Below are positions 1 to 12,800 of a DNA stretch of 64,000 bases, piece after piece. Numbering within the stretch: position 1 is the stretch's first letter; each line of letters opens with the position of its first letter. The notes under the pieces are model-generated. The model saw only the letters and a list, made by a program, of their open reading frames with translations. It had not been told where the DNA came from and made no database searches. Made by a program: the position numbers and the translations under genes. The DNA lies in assembly GCA_007449985.2 (NCBI GenBank), contig VIIQ02000010.1, forward strand, positions 558,001 to 622,000. The letters run 5' to 3'. Source of the DNA: Desmodesmus armatus (Eukaryota; Chlorophyta; Chlorophyceae; Sphaeropleales; Scenedesmaceae).

Positions 1-2416
1 GTGTACTTTGTGCAGCGGCTGCAGGACTACCTGCAGATCAAGCCCTTTGCGGTGCACGCCACCTTCCAGTTCAGCGGCACACCGGGCAAGAAGCACAGGT
101 TTAGGGAGGACCTGCTGTGGGATGAGAAGTTTGAGTACTTCCAGTCACTGGGTGAGCTGGGGGCCCGTGGATCGGGGGGGGGGGGGTGCGGGACAGAATA
201 GAATTGTAGCGCTGAGGAAGAATGGGGTGACCCAAGGGGGCCAGGACCAACCTTTTGGCACTTTTTGTGGGAAAGAGAGGGAGAGGGAAAGAGAGGGCCC
301 ATGGACCGGTGCACACAGGACTTTTTGCAGTCGCATGGGTGAGGCCTTGCATCAGCCCCTTATGCAGCTCTTATTCCCATCACTTGGACACGCCCCCCCC
401 CCCCCCTTCATCCCTGCAGATGGCTTCATGTACTACGAGCCCACCATCCCCAAGAAGCTGCTTGAGGCTGCTGGCCCAGCAACTGGCAAGATGGACATTG
501 ACAACACGCGGGGCCACTTTGCACTGGTCAACCACCAGATCAAGGAGGTGAGGGGACCTGCAGGGCCGTGTGTAGGGGTGCAACCTGGCCGCCCTCCCTC
601 TCGGCCGTGTCTGCTGGGTTTTCAGGGTAGCATGATGCAAAGAAGTTGTTTGTGCAGCAGCTGGTGCTGTAGATAGGTCCCTCATGCAGCTGGTGCATGC
701 ATAGACGTTCACTCTGACATCAGTCCTTGACTGCTGTCCTGGCTGTCTCCTCGTGTGCGTGCTGTGCTGTGCTGTTATCTGCAATGCTGTGCAGTTGCGA
801 GCGGCCTTTGCGCTTGCCACTGTGCTGAACCGCACCTTGATCCTGCCCCCTCTCTGGTGTGGGCTTGACCGCTACTGGGCCCCTCACGCGGGCACACTGC
901 CAGGGTCAACCTTCAAGCTGCCCTTCCTGTGCCCTGCTGACCACGTGCTGGACCTGGAGAGTAAGTGCAGCAGCTGGGGAGGGGTGCCCGGGATTGCTTG
1001 TGTCTATGCAGATGATGGGATGGGGTGGTCTAAAAAGCAAAAAGTTCAGTTGCAGTTGCTTCAGCGGGTTTGTGTTGCCAGGCTGCACACCACGGGTGCG
1101 GTATCGTTTGGGATATGGGGGGGACCAACCCGTGTGCATCGCTAGTGCAAGGGATGCAGAACCCTGAGCTGTTGCACAGGACTGCAGGTTGGCATTGACT
1201 GTGTTGATGACCACCCTTTCAACATTGTTGTTCCTCCTTCCTTGTTGCATTGGACTGTGCTGACCCTTTTCACGCTGTTGTCCCTGCTTCCTTGTTGGTT
1301 CAGATGTGCTGGCCAAGGAGCTGGATGAGGATGAGTTTGGGCCCAACATTGACTTCCGGGAGTACTCCTTCCTCAACAACACGCTGGTGAGCAGCAGCAG
1401 CAGCAACGAGCTGCACAGCCCAGCAGTTGCGCAACCAGCATGCTACCAGCAGCCATGCTCTTCAGCACTGCCGGAGTTGGGGCTGCTTGCTTGCTGCAAG
1501 CACTTTGTAGCTGCTTGTTGCAAGCAGTAGCAGTTGGCCTTGTTACTGCTGATGTTGGCCTTGTTACTGCTGATGTTGGTATATGCAGCACTGCAGCTAC
1601 AATACGGCAGTGACTCGCGTGCTTATGGCTTTGCCTGCACGTCACCCAGCCGGGTTGCAGCAGCTGATCAGTTTCCACTGTAGTTGCTATGATTGTAGTG
1701 CAGGCAGGCTGCGAGCTGTAGTCCATCTGCCTGGTTGATGATGCTGGGCCTCGACCCATCCTTCTGCTCTGACACTACTTGTCTTGCTGTCTGTGTGTCT
1801 GCCTGTCTGTCTGCTTGCCTGACAGTTGCCTGATTCAGTTCGCAACTCTGCCGTCAACGTGCACATATGCGCCAAGGGCAAGGGCTACTGCCCTCATGGC
1901 GACGCACCAGGCACTGTTGATGTGGACAAGGTGTTCCTGCAGGAGGACATGCTGTCAAACAACATATCATTGTGAGTGAACTGGCAAGCTGTGATGCCTG
2001 TGGGTACCTTGACTCGTTATGGTGCAGCATCACTGCACCTTGCCACGCCTGCCTTTCAACCTGCCGCATGTATGTGCTGGTCGCCAACTGCCACCACAGT
2101 CACAGCGACACCCCTTGAACCTTTTCAATGCATGGAGGAGCTCATCGTGAATGTGCTGTGTGCCTGCTGCAGGGTACTCTCTTCTGTAAAGCATGTGCAG
2201 CTGCTCAAGTTCAACACCATGCAGAGTGCTTTTGGCAATTTTAGCCGGGAAGCAGACTACATCAAGTTTGCCAAGCGTATGAACCTGCTGGGATCCGTCT
2301 GGTGCTGCATAGATGCACACCCTGGACATATACACTACGACTTCTGGTGGGATACACCGCATATAGACAAGTTTGGGCGGCAATGGGACAAGTGGGAACC
2401 CACAGCTGGGCCCTGA
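1..2416 (+). CDS. XEG113: XEG113-like arabinosyltransferase (GT77 type), 5'-truncated
   Basis: Exons 1-151, 420-547, 795-960, 1304-1386, 1826-1971 and 2173-2416 (stop TGA) give 305 residues; the N-terminal half lies outside the window. The reading matches the C-terminal half of plant XEG113: HATFQFSGTPGKKHRFRE, FALVNHQIK, LATVLNRTLILPPLWCGLDR, CPADHVLD and FGPNIDFREYSFLNN follow in the family order. XEG113 proteins are Golgi type II membrane glycosyltransferases that extend arabinose chains on hydroxyproline-rich wall glycoproteins; the same role here is inferred from similarity. The membrane anchor and DxD region must be upstream. All introns have GT-AG ends, and the acceptor at 417-419 follows a C13 run. 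Phases agree across all junctions. The last exon, ending KWEPTAGP, is the least certain part. Confidence 0.88.
1533..1574. repeat. 21-bp perfect tandem duplication in XEG113 intron
   Basis: GTTGGCCTTGTTACTGCTGA plus T occurs twice head to tail inside the intron between the exons ending at 1386 and starting at 1826. Confidence 0.9.
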
Positions 2417-2732
2417 GATATGGGCTGTTGTGCTTGTGGGTGTCGGTTGGGCGGCACGAAAGCGGGGTAACACGGACACGCGCACACTATGATCAAGGAC
2501 AGTTAAATAACCATACGGAACGTGATTACGTCACCCACAGACCACATGCCCACAGACCACATGCTTGAGCTACAGCCGGTACAGCCCTGTTTGCATCTTG
2601 CTACGGAAACATCCATCAACGTGTTTCGAGCTTTGATTCAACCTCATCAATCTATGTGATATGTAAGAGCCCTCTTTGGCAGGTCCACTCAAGACAGCTG
2701 TGCCACAACAGGGGCAGCAGCAAGGGGACAGT
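2417..2732. other. Intergenic, XEG113 to coiled-coil gene
   Basis: 316 bp between two genes on the same strand. It holds a short direct repeat of ACAGACCACATGCCC near 2536-2565 and a TGTAA at about 2660 that could serve XEG113 as poly(A) signal. No coding exon is apparent. Confidence 0.5.
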
Positions 2733-5700
2733 ATGGTTGCAGTGCAGGAGACTGCCAAACAGCTCAAGGTACTGAAATCAACTCATGTTGGCTCTATTTA
2801 CATGATGCATACATCATGAGCTTTTGGTGACCCCCAAACCACGTCTGCTGTTGCAGGCTGCTGTTCTCAGTCGCTTGGCAGATGTTCAACACGAGCAGCA
2901 CCGGCCAGGCTTGTTGCGGACGCTGCAGCTATGTGAAAAGTACATCAACAGCAATGCATCGTCACCTGCAGCACTTCAAGTACTGCAAGAGGAGGTTGCC
3001 AAGGCCCTCACAAGACAACAACAGCAGCAGCAGGTGTGGAGCTGGGGTGATGCATTTCGACCCCATCCCAGCACACAAATTGCTTGGCTGATGCCATCTG
3101 CAACGAGCAGCAACATCACCAAGGTCACAAGCGCAAGATACGAACCAACACACCCGCAAGGGTGGCTGTGCTGACTTGTGCCCGCCACTACAACGGTCAC
3201 AACAGAAACGCTGTGCACGCCTGCAGGATGTGCGCAAAGCACCCGAACCAGCCCGGACGCGTAAGACATACGCCACAAAGCATGACAGCTCCTCGCAGCC
3301 AGCACGCAGTGCAACCAGCAGTAGCAAGGGCAGCAAGCCAAGCCGGGACAATCAACCAGCAGCACCGCCACCCCCACTGCCTGCAAGGGTCAAGCATGTG
3401 AGGAAGGCACTGGCATGCAGCAGCCGCAGTCTGTACCGTATCACTGAAGCTACTGCCCTGCAGGCACCAAGTTGTGTAAATGCATTTGCATAATGAGCTT
3501 GCGAGGTAGCATTTGCTTGGCGCTTTGGTGCCGACAAAGCAGCTGCAGGAAATTTCATGCACTGTATGTGCTGCCAGTCTCAGTGAGACTCAGGGTACTT
3601 GATGTTTCTTGCTGTTCATGCACTGTCAGTCTAGCTGAGATTGAAGAAACAACTCTTTATTGCGGCTAGTAGTCAGCAGCTGAGACTGCTGCATGTTTGA
3701 CAGCTACATGCTGGTGGTATCATCGCATGCCGCAGGTTCCTGCAGTGCTGGTGCTGGATGTGACCTCACCAGACCTGCCCACAGCACGCCTGGAGCACAA
3801 GGCACACCTCACACTGAACGACTTTGACAAGATCACGCTGCAAGAGGTGGGGCGCAGCGCTGACAGGACTGCAGCAGCCTTGGTAGTTGGTTGATGCTTC
3901 CCTGCAGCAAAGCACGCTGAGTGCAGATCTGCTTCTAGAATGCACCTGCCATCACACAACAAGACACCACCATGCTCTGCTGGCTAGGCCAGCGGTGTCA
4001 TGGACCATTTGTCACACCTCAGGCTGTGGATACTCATGTTCTTAGGTGAGCGTGGTGTGCGTCACGCAAACGCAAACATGATGTTTGTTGCATGGTTCAG
4101 GCCAGCCGGGCACGCCAGGCGGAGGTCCAGGGCGCCATCCAGCGCCGCAAGCAGCAGCAGCAGCTGGCCGCCATACGAGCAGCTCAGGTGTCTGAGGTGC
4201 AGGCGCGGCGGGAAGCCCAGCGGCTGGCCAAGCTGAGGGAGATAGAGGAGACGGACGCAGCAGTGGCAGCAGCAGGCGAGGCAGAACACCAGGAGCACCT
4301 GCAGCTCCGTGCAGCCCAGCAGCGGCAGTGGGCCTTCTACAGGCAGCAGCAGCTTGAGGTTGAAACGGCTAAGGCGGCTGCTGCAGCAGCAGCCGCCAGG
4401 GAGGCGCGATTTGAAAGGGCTGAGCTAGCTGCAGCGGAGGCTGAGGCGGCTGCAGCTGCTGCTGCGCGCGCTGCTGCTGAACGGGCTAAGCTGGCTGCCT
4501 TCAAGGCTGAGATGGCAGCTGCTGTGGAGGCAAAGAGGGCGGCAGCATTTGAAGCACGGGAACGGGAGCGGCTATATGTTGAGCAGTGCAAGCAGGTGGG
4601 CTTGTGTGTCTGTGCGTAATTCACATGGGTGCAGGGGCTTGCCAGAGTGGGTTTCATAGGGCAGCAGTTGGTCCGATGCTGGCTGTTTTTTGCAACAGTA
4701 GTGAGTTGTGATGCACGATGTTGTGGCCGCCATGTAGTGCATGCAGCTGCTAGGTGAGGCATCACAACAACCACCTGCTGGTTGCACTTGCAACGGTGTA
4801 CTACACACGGTTGAGACGTATGTCCACCACCAAGCCTCGAATTTATTCCTCTGGCCTCACTTCACCCCTCCCAGGCCATGGACGCTGCTGAGGCAAAGCG
4901 TGCTGCTGACAAAGAGGCAGTCAGGGCCAGGCAGCGTGCACGCTACGAGGCGGCTGGCGGTGTCAGCTTGGAGAGAGGCCTGGAGCAGAAAGCACAGTGA
5001 GTGGGCACTGCCGGCTGGCAGCTGGACGTAGCAAGTTGTAGAATATTGCGGAACGGCCCCAGCACAGCCGAGAGCATAGTGGGTGGATCTGCACGCTGAT
5101 CACCACCCTGACTCGCACTGGCATGCCAGTGTGACTGCAGGCATTTGAGGGCTGGCAGGGTAATAAAAAGCAATGCACCAGCAACCGCTTGCATCGGCGC
5201 AGCTGGCGCCAGACTACTTGCTGTCAACTTATACAGCAGCTGATAATGCTGAATGGTGATGTTCCAAACTGTACCCCCCTGGGTCCTGCCTGCTGGTTCT
5301 GCTATGTCATGCTGTGCTGTGCTGTGCGGCTAACAGGGAGGATGCGGAGCGTGCAGCACAGCAGCAGGCCGCCCATGAGGCTCGCGTGGCAGCAGCAGAG
5401 GCTAAAAAGCGGGCAGCACAGGCTGCAGCCACACAGAAAATGCTGCAGGAGCTTGATGCACAGGTATGGCTGGCAGGAGCACAATGCACCCTATCTAGTC
5501 GCCCAGGATGACCTCGCAGGAACTGTGGTGCAGCCAGTGTGTTTGTCATGCCCATGCCGCTTGGTGTCCCGGCAGCCGCAGCAGCTGCATTTCAGCCCAA
5601 ATCAGGCACCGCAGCCAAAGCTCTGCTTGCCTTGGCAGGTGGCCCCATTGAGCAGGCAGCTGCCTGCAGGCCGTGTTGCTGGGTGCAGCCAGACTGGCTT

Positions 5701-6339
5701 ACTCCTTGAAGAGCGAAGCATAATTTGCCGTGTGTTATGTGTTGCTCCTGCCAGGTTGCTGAGAAGGATGCAGCGAGGCGTGCTGCTCAAGCAGCCAAGC
5801 TGGTGGAGCACCAGGAGGCAGCGGCACGGCAGCAGGCACTGGAGGCCGCTAAAGCAGCGGAGAAGCAGCAGCGCAAGCAGCAGCAACAGCAGGCCTTGGT
5901 ACAGGCCAAACAGGAGGTGAGGAAAACATTTCCTGATATTGACCGCCATATGCTTCACCAGCACTTTGCCACTTTGAAGCATCCAGTTGTGTACTTGCAC
6001 AGACGCCGGCTGCCACCCGCAGTGTTGCTTGATAATGTGCTGGGCATGTCCGACCTCGGACGCTGCACAGCTGCAGCAGCAACAGCAGCAGTGCATATCC
6101 GTTTCCTTTCCTGCATGCCTGCCGGGCAGTGGCACTGGGGCAGCTCAACATGCAATGGACCACTGAGCAAACGTAGCTGTGACTGACCTCAAACAATCAA
6201 TACATGGCTGTTGCTGCCGTTGCTGCAGCTTGCCGCTTGGCGCCAACGCAAGTTTGATGAGCTGAATGCTCCTTTGGCTGATGCTGACAAGTGGGTGCAC
6301 AGCAAGGTGCTGGAGGGCCAGGACCACACCTTCCTGTGA
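2733..6339 (+). CDS. Ala/Gln-rich coiled-coil protein (CCDC112/CCDC148-like, tentative)
   Basis: Nine exons: 2733-2768, 2857-3033, 3227-3397, 3736-3846, 4101-4595, 4875-4996, 5337-5463, 5755-5916 and 6229-6339 (TGA); 503 residues, all phases consistent. The first 180 residues include a helical segment, a Ser/Pro-rich basic linker (exon 3) and a short hydrophobic segment VPAVLVLDV. From exon 5 onward it is almost continuous charged coiled coil rich in Ala, Gln, Arg and Glu. It ends with a compact tail, LAAWRQRKFDELNAPL through DADKWVHSK. The family is not securely recognised; the R/K/E/Q coil with a terminal W-x-x-R-K element recalls CCDC112/CCDC148 centrosome/cilium proteins, but low complexity could mimic that. 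The start at 2733 is the first ATG that splices in frame to exon 2; an upstream exon is possible. Confidence 0.6.
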
Positions 6340-6445
6340 CAGCGTGAAGCAGAGCAGAGCCACTGCAGCTCCTGCCATGTGTGCCAATCAAGGCATGTTA
6401 ACCCTTTACCTGCCAGCAACACAAATTAATTGAGTGCGTAAAAAG

Positions 6446-6450
6446 TGTAA
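6446..6450 (+). terminator. TGTAA poly(A) signal of the coiled-coil gene
   Basis: TGTAA lies 107 bp after the stop at 6339 in an A-rich stretch. TGTAA is the standard chlorophyte polyadenylation signal; assignment rests on position only. Confidence 0.45.
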
Positions 6451-7177
6451 AAGTAAAAGTGTGCCGAAGACTTGCAGCTGCCTGTGTATCCAGGCGTTTA
6501 TCAGATCACACGGATGGGCTTTCCTGGGAGACTGGGATCTGCTGGGCTATCTGGGATTGGTGTGACATTTACCCCATCCTGATGGTTGGTGGGTGCCCCC
6601 ACCCCCCACACTGTGGGGTGTGACAGCCTGGTTGTCACTGCAGGTGCCTGACCAATGGTTGCAGCTTGTTTTGTGACGTTGTAACAGTCTGACCACATCC
6701 TTCTGAGTGTGGGTGACGGGCCAAGCTGTCCATGCGTGTCCAGTTGGCATCCAAGTGCATGCAGTTTATGGCAGCCATATGTCAAGGTTACTTTCATCAA
6801 CCTGCTAGCAACTGCACTCCACAACCATACTGTACACTCAGGCTGACACTGGTGCTGCGACCCACTGGCCCACTGGCTGGTCTACACAATGTTAACAACG
6901 TTGTGCAGATGCATGCACTCTGCAAACCGATTACAACAAATCTGCACAAGTGCAACTGCCAATGGCATCAGCGGCCAACCTTGCCCAGACTTGAATCTGT
7001 CCTGGGGTTGGCTGTGTACTCCTGCACACACAGAGCATCACACAGGCAGGCACACAGCAGACATTGGGCGCAACTCTCAGAGGGTATGAACATGATTTCA
7101 AGTGTGCGTGGATAAATATGGTGGCATGAACACACGTCTGACTGTGTCCAACCAGAATGTGCTGTTGAAACTATTTT
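6451..7177. other. Convergent intergenic region
   Basis: About 730 bp between the 3' ends of the coiled-coil gene (+) and RTRAF (-). Small open frames exist on both strands but none shows codon pattern, splice context or family similarity. TTACA near 6930 (TGTAA on the minus strand) may be the RTRAF poly(A) signal. Confidence 0.4.
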
Positions 7178-9569
7178 TTACAAAAGCAGCCGACTGAGCG
7201 TCGATGGGCTGCATAGGCATCCGCACAGTGCCAGTCCCTTGGAGCAGTGTGGCACACCCACCTGCACCTCCACCAGCATCCTGTCAATGGCTGTCTGCAG
7301 CTGCCGCAAGTCATGGATGTACAGCAGCCGCAGCACAGTGGCCACCTTGTCCACAGCAGCATCTGCGGGGCGGGGAAGGGGATGTTGCACGGGACCGGGG
7401 CATGCGTGTTGTCAGGCTCACACAGACTGCGATACACTGTACGGTCAACAAAATACATGCCTGCAAATGCTGTCCGACAGTGCAGCAGCACAGGCTACAC
7501 CCAAGCTTTACGTGATGAGGCCTGCCAGTGCTGCTGCCGGCATCAAGGCATAGCCAGCTGCAGCTGCACTCTACAGCTGTTCAGGCACCACTGCCCTCCC
7601 ACCCCTGTTTGCCAGTGCTGCTCACCGCCTGTCTCAAATCCCAGCAGCTGTGTGTCCAGTGTTGCAGAGCCCAGGGCATGCTGCACTGAGGAGTCAGTCA
7701 GGCTGGGCAGCACACTGTCACGTAGAACCTCCCGCGCACCCTGCAGCACAGCACGTGCAGCGCCAGGCAGTGTCCCACAAACAGCCTTCGTCAGGAGCTT
7801 AGTGAGTCCCCCCTGGCTGTCACCCACGCGGCAGTAACACACGCATGACCAAATCAACGCAACATGCTCTGATCACACAGGCACCCATGCCCCATCAGGG
7901 ACGCTGATCATTGCAAGGCACTCACTCCCCATGAATGCCCTGTCACGTAAGCCTCTTAGGCACCACCTGAACAGGCCATACAGGCGCGCCTATGCAAGCT
8001 CACACGCATGTATGCCCACACCGCCCATAGCACACACCTGCAGGTGGTCCAGCAGCCCTCCTTTGCTGGTGTCTACATGCAGCAGCTGGAAAAGGGAAGA
8101 CAGGCCCTCCTGGACCTGAGGGTCATGCACTGCAGGGAACATGGTAGGGCAGCAACGTCGCAGGGTGGTGGTTGTGAAGACATAGACACAGCCAACTTAA
8201 GCACACTATGCTGGCAGCAGCCTCAACACAGGGGCTGAGTGCAGGCCAAGGCTCATTGACTAAATGCACTTTGAAAGCACAGCCAGGATTGATAGCACAA
8301 CTGTTTGCCTCCTGCTGGGAGTCAAAAGTCAACATGTGTGGTGCATGCCAGAGCAGGCCCAAGGGTGCAGCACAATATTCCCTTGCTCAGGCGTATGCAG
8401 CTCTCGATGATTCAGAGATGCCAACGGTGGACAGCCTCAATGTTGCCAACTCACAGTCTGGAAATGGTGGTTGCTGCTTGTGCTGCTTGCGCGCGCTGCT
8501 GCCACCTTGCTGGTGCTGCTGCTGCTCTGCCTGCTGCTTCTGCTGTAAACCATGTATCGTAGCGTTGTACTGCTCGGCTGCAGGCACACACCACACACGG
8601 CCAGGTGAAGTCATCAGGGTACGGTGCATTATGCCATAGAAGTTGCACCATGAAACGCCATGCAGCACGGCAAGGGGCATATGGCATAGTCATTTGTCAT
8701 AGAAATCAGTGTCAGTGGCATACCTGTGCATTGCGATGCATTGTATCACGGTGCTTTCCATATGACAGCAGCCAAGGCAAGGACACTGACATGCTGACGG
8801 GTGGCATAGCTGTGCGCACAGGGCAACTCTCTACTCAAGGCATGACCGCCGGCAAGAGGGGTTAGGGGGGTGGTGCCTATTGCTGCGCAGTCTTCCGCAT
8901 TGGTGCCGATTGCTGCGCAGTCTCACTCACCGGCATCTGCGTACTCCAGGCTGACAGCATAGTTCAGCAGCCACTGCAGCACCGCCTGCATGTTGCTGCC
9001 TCGTGGCTCCAACCCCAGTGGACAGTCAACGTCTTGGAGGTACTGCATGCATACAGTTGTCCAGTTGACAAATCACAGGTGATGTTGTGTCAGCAGCAAT
9101 GGTACTGATTGAGGCTGACTGGCCACCCTGCAAGCATTGGCAGTAGTACTAGTACACGCAGGCGCAGCTGAAGAGCCGTCAAAGGATTGTGTGAAATGAA
9201 AGGTGCAGCCACTGACGTTGCACTTATTTCAATTGCAAGTGCGTTGCTGCCAGCTGCAGGCATACCTTGCTGAAGCTGTCGTTCCAGGTCGCACTTTGTG
9301 TGTCGCCCAGTGCTGTGCGCTCCTCCACTGGGTACTGCCGGATCTGCGAGGGGCAGCACACCCTAGGCAGGTGAGACGCTGGGGAGAGGAAGTCCCAGAG
9401 AGCAATCTCATGCCTATGGGTGTGCAGGCATGGCATGCCCGGTACCAATCTGCACCTTGACATTTTCTAGCCAGACCACCAGCTTCCTCATGGCTTGTTC
9501 GTCCAACTGATTGAAGGTCTGTGCTCTGGGGTAGCTGAGAGCCAGCAGCAGTGCCTGTGGATTACCCAT
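7178..9569 (-). CDS. RTRAF: RTRAF / CGI-99 / hCLE homologue
   Basis: Exons on the minus strand: 9569-9456, 9343-9266, 9042-8931, 8577-8455, 8129-8038, 7812-7626 and 7362-7178; 891 nt, 296 residues. Recognised from N-terminal VVWLENVK joined to IRQYPVEER (family VWLE-x-x-KIRxY), then YLQDVDCPL, AVLQWLLNYAVSLEYAD, LDTQLLGFETG and C-terminal VATVLRLLYIHDLRQLQTAI. In animals RTRAF is an all-helical subunit of the tRNA-ligase (RTCB) complex and of RNA transport granules; the role in algae is inferred. Exon 4 encodes a Gln-rich insert (QQKQQAEQQQHQQGG) that the animal protein lacks. The C-terminus is uncertain: reading through gives a stop at 7178, while a donor near 7253 joined to an acceptor near 7213 would give a shorter end terminating at 7171. 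It diverges from PDHB with 256 bp between start codons. Confidence 0.87.
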
Positions 9570-9825
9570 GTTGCGTGGCTGTGTGATGTGCAGGGTAGCT
9601 GAGTACTTTGGGTCGGATCTATGAGTACTGGGAGACTGGTGAGGGATGTGCGTCACTTTTGCGTCCTTTGCAGTTGTGTGATCAGGTTAGTAACCCATTG
9701 GACTAGGGCTTGTGGAAGCGGGGGCTGCATTCGTCAGGGTGTACGCTTATTGTGCCAGCAGTTCAGCAGTGCAAGTCGTGTTGTCCTGGTTCAGCCTCGT
9801 CGCTGCCGGGTTCTGAAGTGATCTG
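9570..9825. promoter_or_regulatory. Shared divergent promoter, RTRAF / PDHB
   Basis: Only 256 bp separate the RTRAF start (minus) from the PDHB start (plus), so both 5' UTRs and both core promoters must fit here. A TGCGTCAC element lies near 9650. No TATA box is obvious. Confidence 0.55.
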
Positions 9826-12800
9826 ATGCTTGCAAAACTAGCATCCCCAGCCGCTAGCGGCCTTCTGGGCCTAGCAGTGAGCATCAACGCCGATTGGGTC
9901 CATCGACGCTCATTCTGCGTTCTCCTAGCTCAGCAAAGGTGTCTGATTGCTTTCTGCAGGCTCAGGTGGCTAGTTCGCGGGTGGCAGCATGGAGCAGAGC
10001 GTATGCAGCAGCAGCAACCACAGAGGTAAAAAACCGCAATCGATTGGCGCGTTGAGGAGCTACAACAGGGCGCAGCTGCTGATCAGGGGCTTGTGCACGT
10101 GTTGTTGCAGCTTACTGTTCGTGATGCCCTCAACTCAGCTCTGGATGAGGAGATGACACGGGACCCAGCTGTGTACATTCTGGGAGAAGAGGTAAGTTAG
10201 CAAAGCTTTTCCTGTTTGTCACAGCACTGCTGATGTGCATCTCCATCAGCTGTCGAGTGTAACCCACACCACAACGGGAACAGTCCATCTGTTGGCAACT
10301 CTCACGACATGCAGACTCACCATGTAGCAGAGCAATGTACACAGGGTTCATGTGCAAAGGCTGGACATCTGGTGTGGACAGCTGGGAGTCTTGATCACAG
10401 GCTTGACATCCTGCTCTTGTCATGCTGCTGTTGTGCAGGTTGGCGAGTACCAGGGTGCTTACAAGGTGCGCAGCATTAGCAATAGTGCAGACATTACTGC
10501 GCCACCTGGATCAGGCAATGTGACGAACCTGTACAGGATCCAGCATTGCTGCCGTGACTTGCAGCTCCTTGCAGCTCCCAGCCACTGCTGCAATCAGAAC
10601 TTGGTTTGATGGTGCAGTTGCTAAGTTCAGTGCCGCAACAGCAGCCGACAGTGGGTGTGGACGCATGTTGTCCTGCTGTGTGCACGTTTGCTGCAGATCA
10701 CAAGGGGTCTATTGCAAAAGCACGGTGCTGAGCGTGTCAGGGACACACCCATTACAGAGGTGAGGCCATCGTACAAGGGGGAAAGGGGGGTGGGGGAGGG
10801 GGGCAGGCGCATCTATGGACAACCCAGAAGTCAACTTGCAGCAGCAGGAAGTTTTCGCCGCTTGCCAGTACATTGACGTGTAGCTGCCAGCTATCAATTT
10901 CGGACAGCTGCAGCTACCCATGGCCTGGCTTTTCAAGCTGGGATGGCAGTGAGAGTGTGCATGCACCAGGCAACACCTGTCAGCTGATTTAGCCCCAACT
11001 GGCATCCAACACATCAGCGCATGTTGTGTGGTTCATGCACCAACAACTGCCAGACTTGAGAGACTTTGTGCACTGGCCCAACTGTATGTGTCCTGCTCGC
11101 CTGCTACCTACCTGTATGCATGTTGTGTGTTGTGCTGTCCGTGTGTGTTGTTGCCTGCAGGCTGGATTCACTGGCATTGCTGTCGGATCAGCCTTTGCAG
11201 GTGCAAAGCCAGTGTGTGAGTTCATGACATTCAACTTTGCCATGCAAGCCATCGACCAGATTGTCAACTCAGCAGCCAAGACGTTGTACATGTCAGCGGG
11301 GCAGATCCAGTGTCCCATCGTGTTCCGCGGGCCCAACGGAGCTGCTGCTGGTGTGGGTGCCCAGCACTCACAGTGCTTTGCTGCCTGGTACAGCCATGTG
11401 CCAGGACTCAAGGTCAGCAGCAAGGGGCAGGGTGGCAGGGTGTGTGTGGGCGAGCGGAGTAGGGGCAGCATCTTTATTGGGATGGCAGATCGCTGCTTAG
11501 CGGGCAACGGCAGCAATGTGCCAGCAGCAGGAGCTGAGGGACCCCAGGGCAGTGGGCTACGTTGCGTAATGCTCACACAACCAGCAGAACCGCTTGCAGG
11601 CATGCAGACTTGTCAGCAGTGTGCACCTGTAGTGGATCAGCATAGTGTTGCTGGGCTGGGTGGCAACGAGGGCCATCCTAGCAACTGTCACACAGGTGCC
11701 TTACCATGCTGTGCTGTGCTCTGCTGTGCTGCGCTGTGGTGACATGTTGCAATGGGCTGTTTCCCATGCCGTTTCTGGTTGAGTTGTGTGCAGGTGTTGG
11801 CTCCGTATGACAGTGAGGATGCGCGCGGCCTGTTGAAGGCTGCCATCAGGGACCCAGACCCTGTCATTTTCCTGGAGAATGAGCTCATGTATGGAACAGC
11901 CTTCCCTGTGGACGAGAAGGTGAGCACGGGCCAACAGCAACCAGGCGGATCATATGTCAAGGCAACATCAGGGCCTCCCAGTGCCCAACGCATGTGGTGC
12001 AGTTGAGTGGAGCAGCTGAACGCACTCGTCAGTCCCTGCATGGCTCTGCGTCACAGCGACAGACTCTGTTGATGGACTGAACCTGAGGGATCCGGCAACA
12101 CGCAGTGCCTCCACCTGGTTCTTGTGGAGCACATGTCTCCCCGCCCAGTCGTGCCTGGACGTAGGCCTCTGGTTCATGCCATGCTTGGGTCAAGGAGTTG
12201 CAAACAATGAATAGGCACAACACAACCACAAGAGAAACATACAGCAACCATACTACCGTGCTGAGTTGTCTGCCCCTGCTGCTGCCCCCCTCAGGTCCTT
12301 GACAAGGACTTCACTCTGCCCATCGGCAAGGCCAAGGTGATGCGTCAGGGCAAGGACATCACGGTCACAGCCTTCAGCAAGATGGTGGGCTTTGCACTGG
12401 ACGCAGCAGCACAGCTGGAGAAGGAGGGCATTGACGTGGAGGTGGGTGCACCAGGGGGTGCTTTGGGGTGGCAGGGGGGGGGGAGCGCTGGGGTTTGGTA
12501 CCTTGGACACACACAGTTTGTGAGCAACATTGAGCTGTTGCTTGGTGGCGATTTGGGGCAGCGGTTGGGTGTGCACGTTGGGCAGCGGTTGGGTGTGCAC
12601 GTTGGGCAGGTGGACAGAAGGTCTGCGTTCATGATACTGTGTGCAGTATTGTGCGGCTCCCTTCAGCAGCCAGTGATAGGGTTGGACTGATCGGCAGTAG
12701 GCCTCACCGCCGCTGGCGCATGTGCGCCTGTTGCCGCTGCATTGTCTCTCTTTGTCCCCCAGCCCCGCTTGTCTCTGCTTGAAAGCCTGCTTCACAGTCC

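Noticed and set aside
9621..9825. Possible tRNA in the RTRAF-PDHB spacer (AGTAACCCATTGGACTAGG region)
   Set aside because: No acceptor stem pairing or T-loop GTTCRANNC could be found at the right distances; no tRNA was recognised anywhere in the window.
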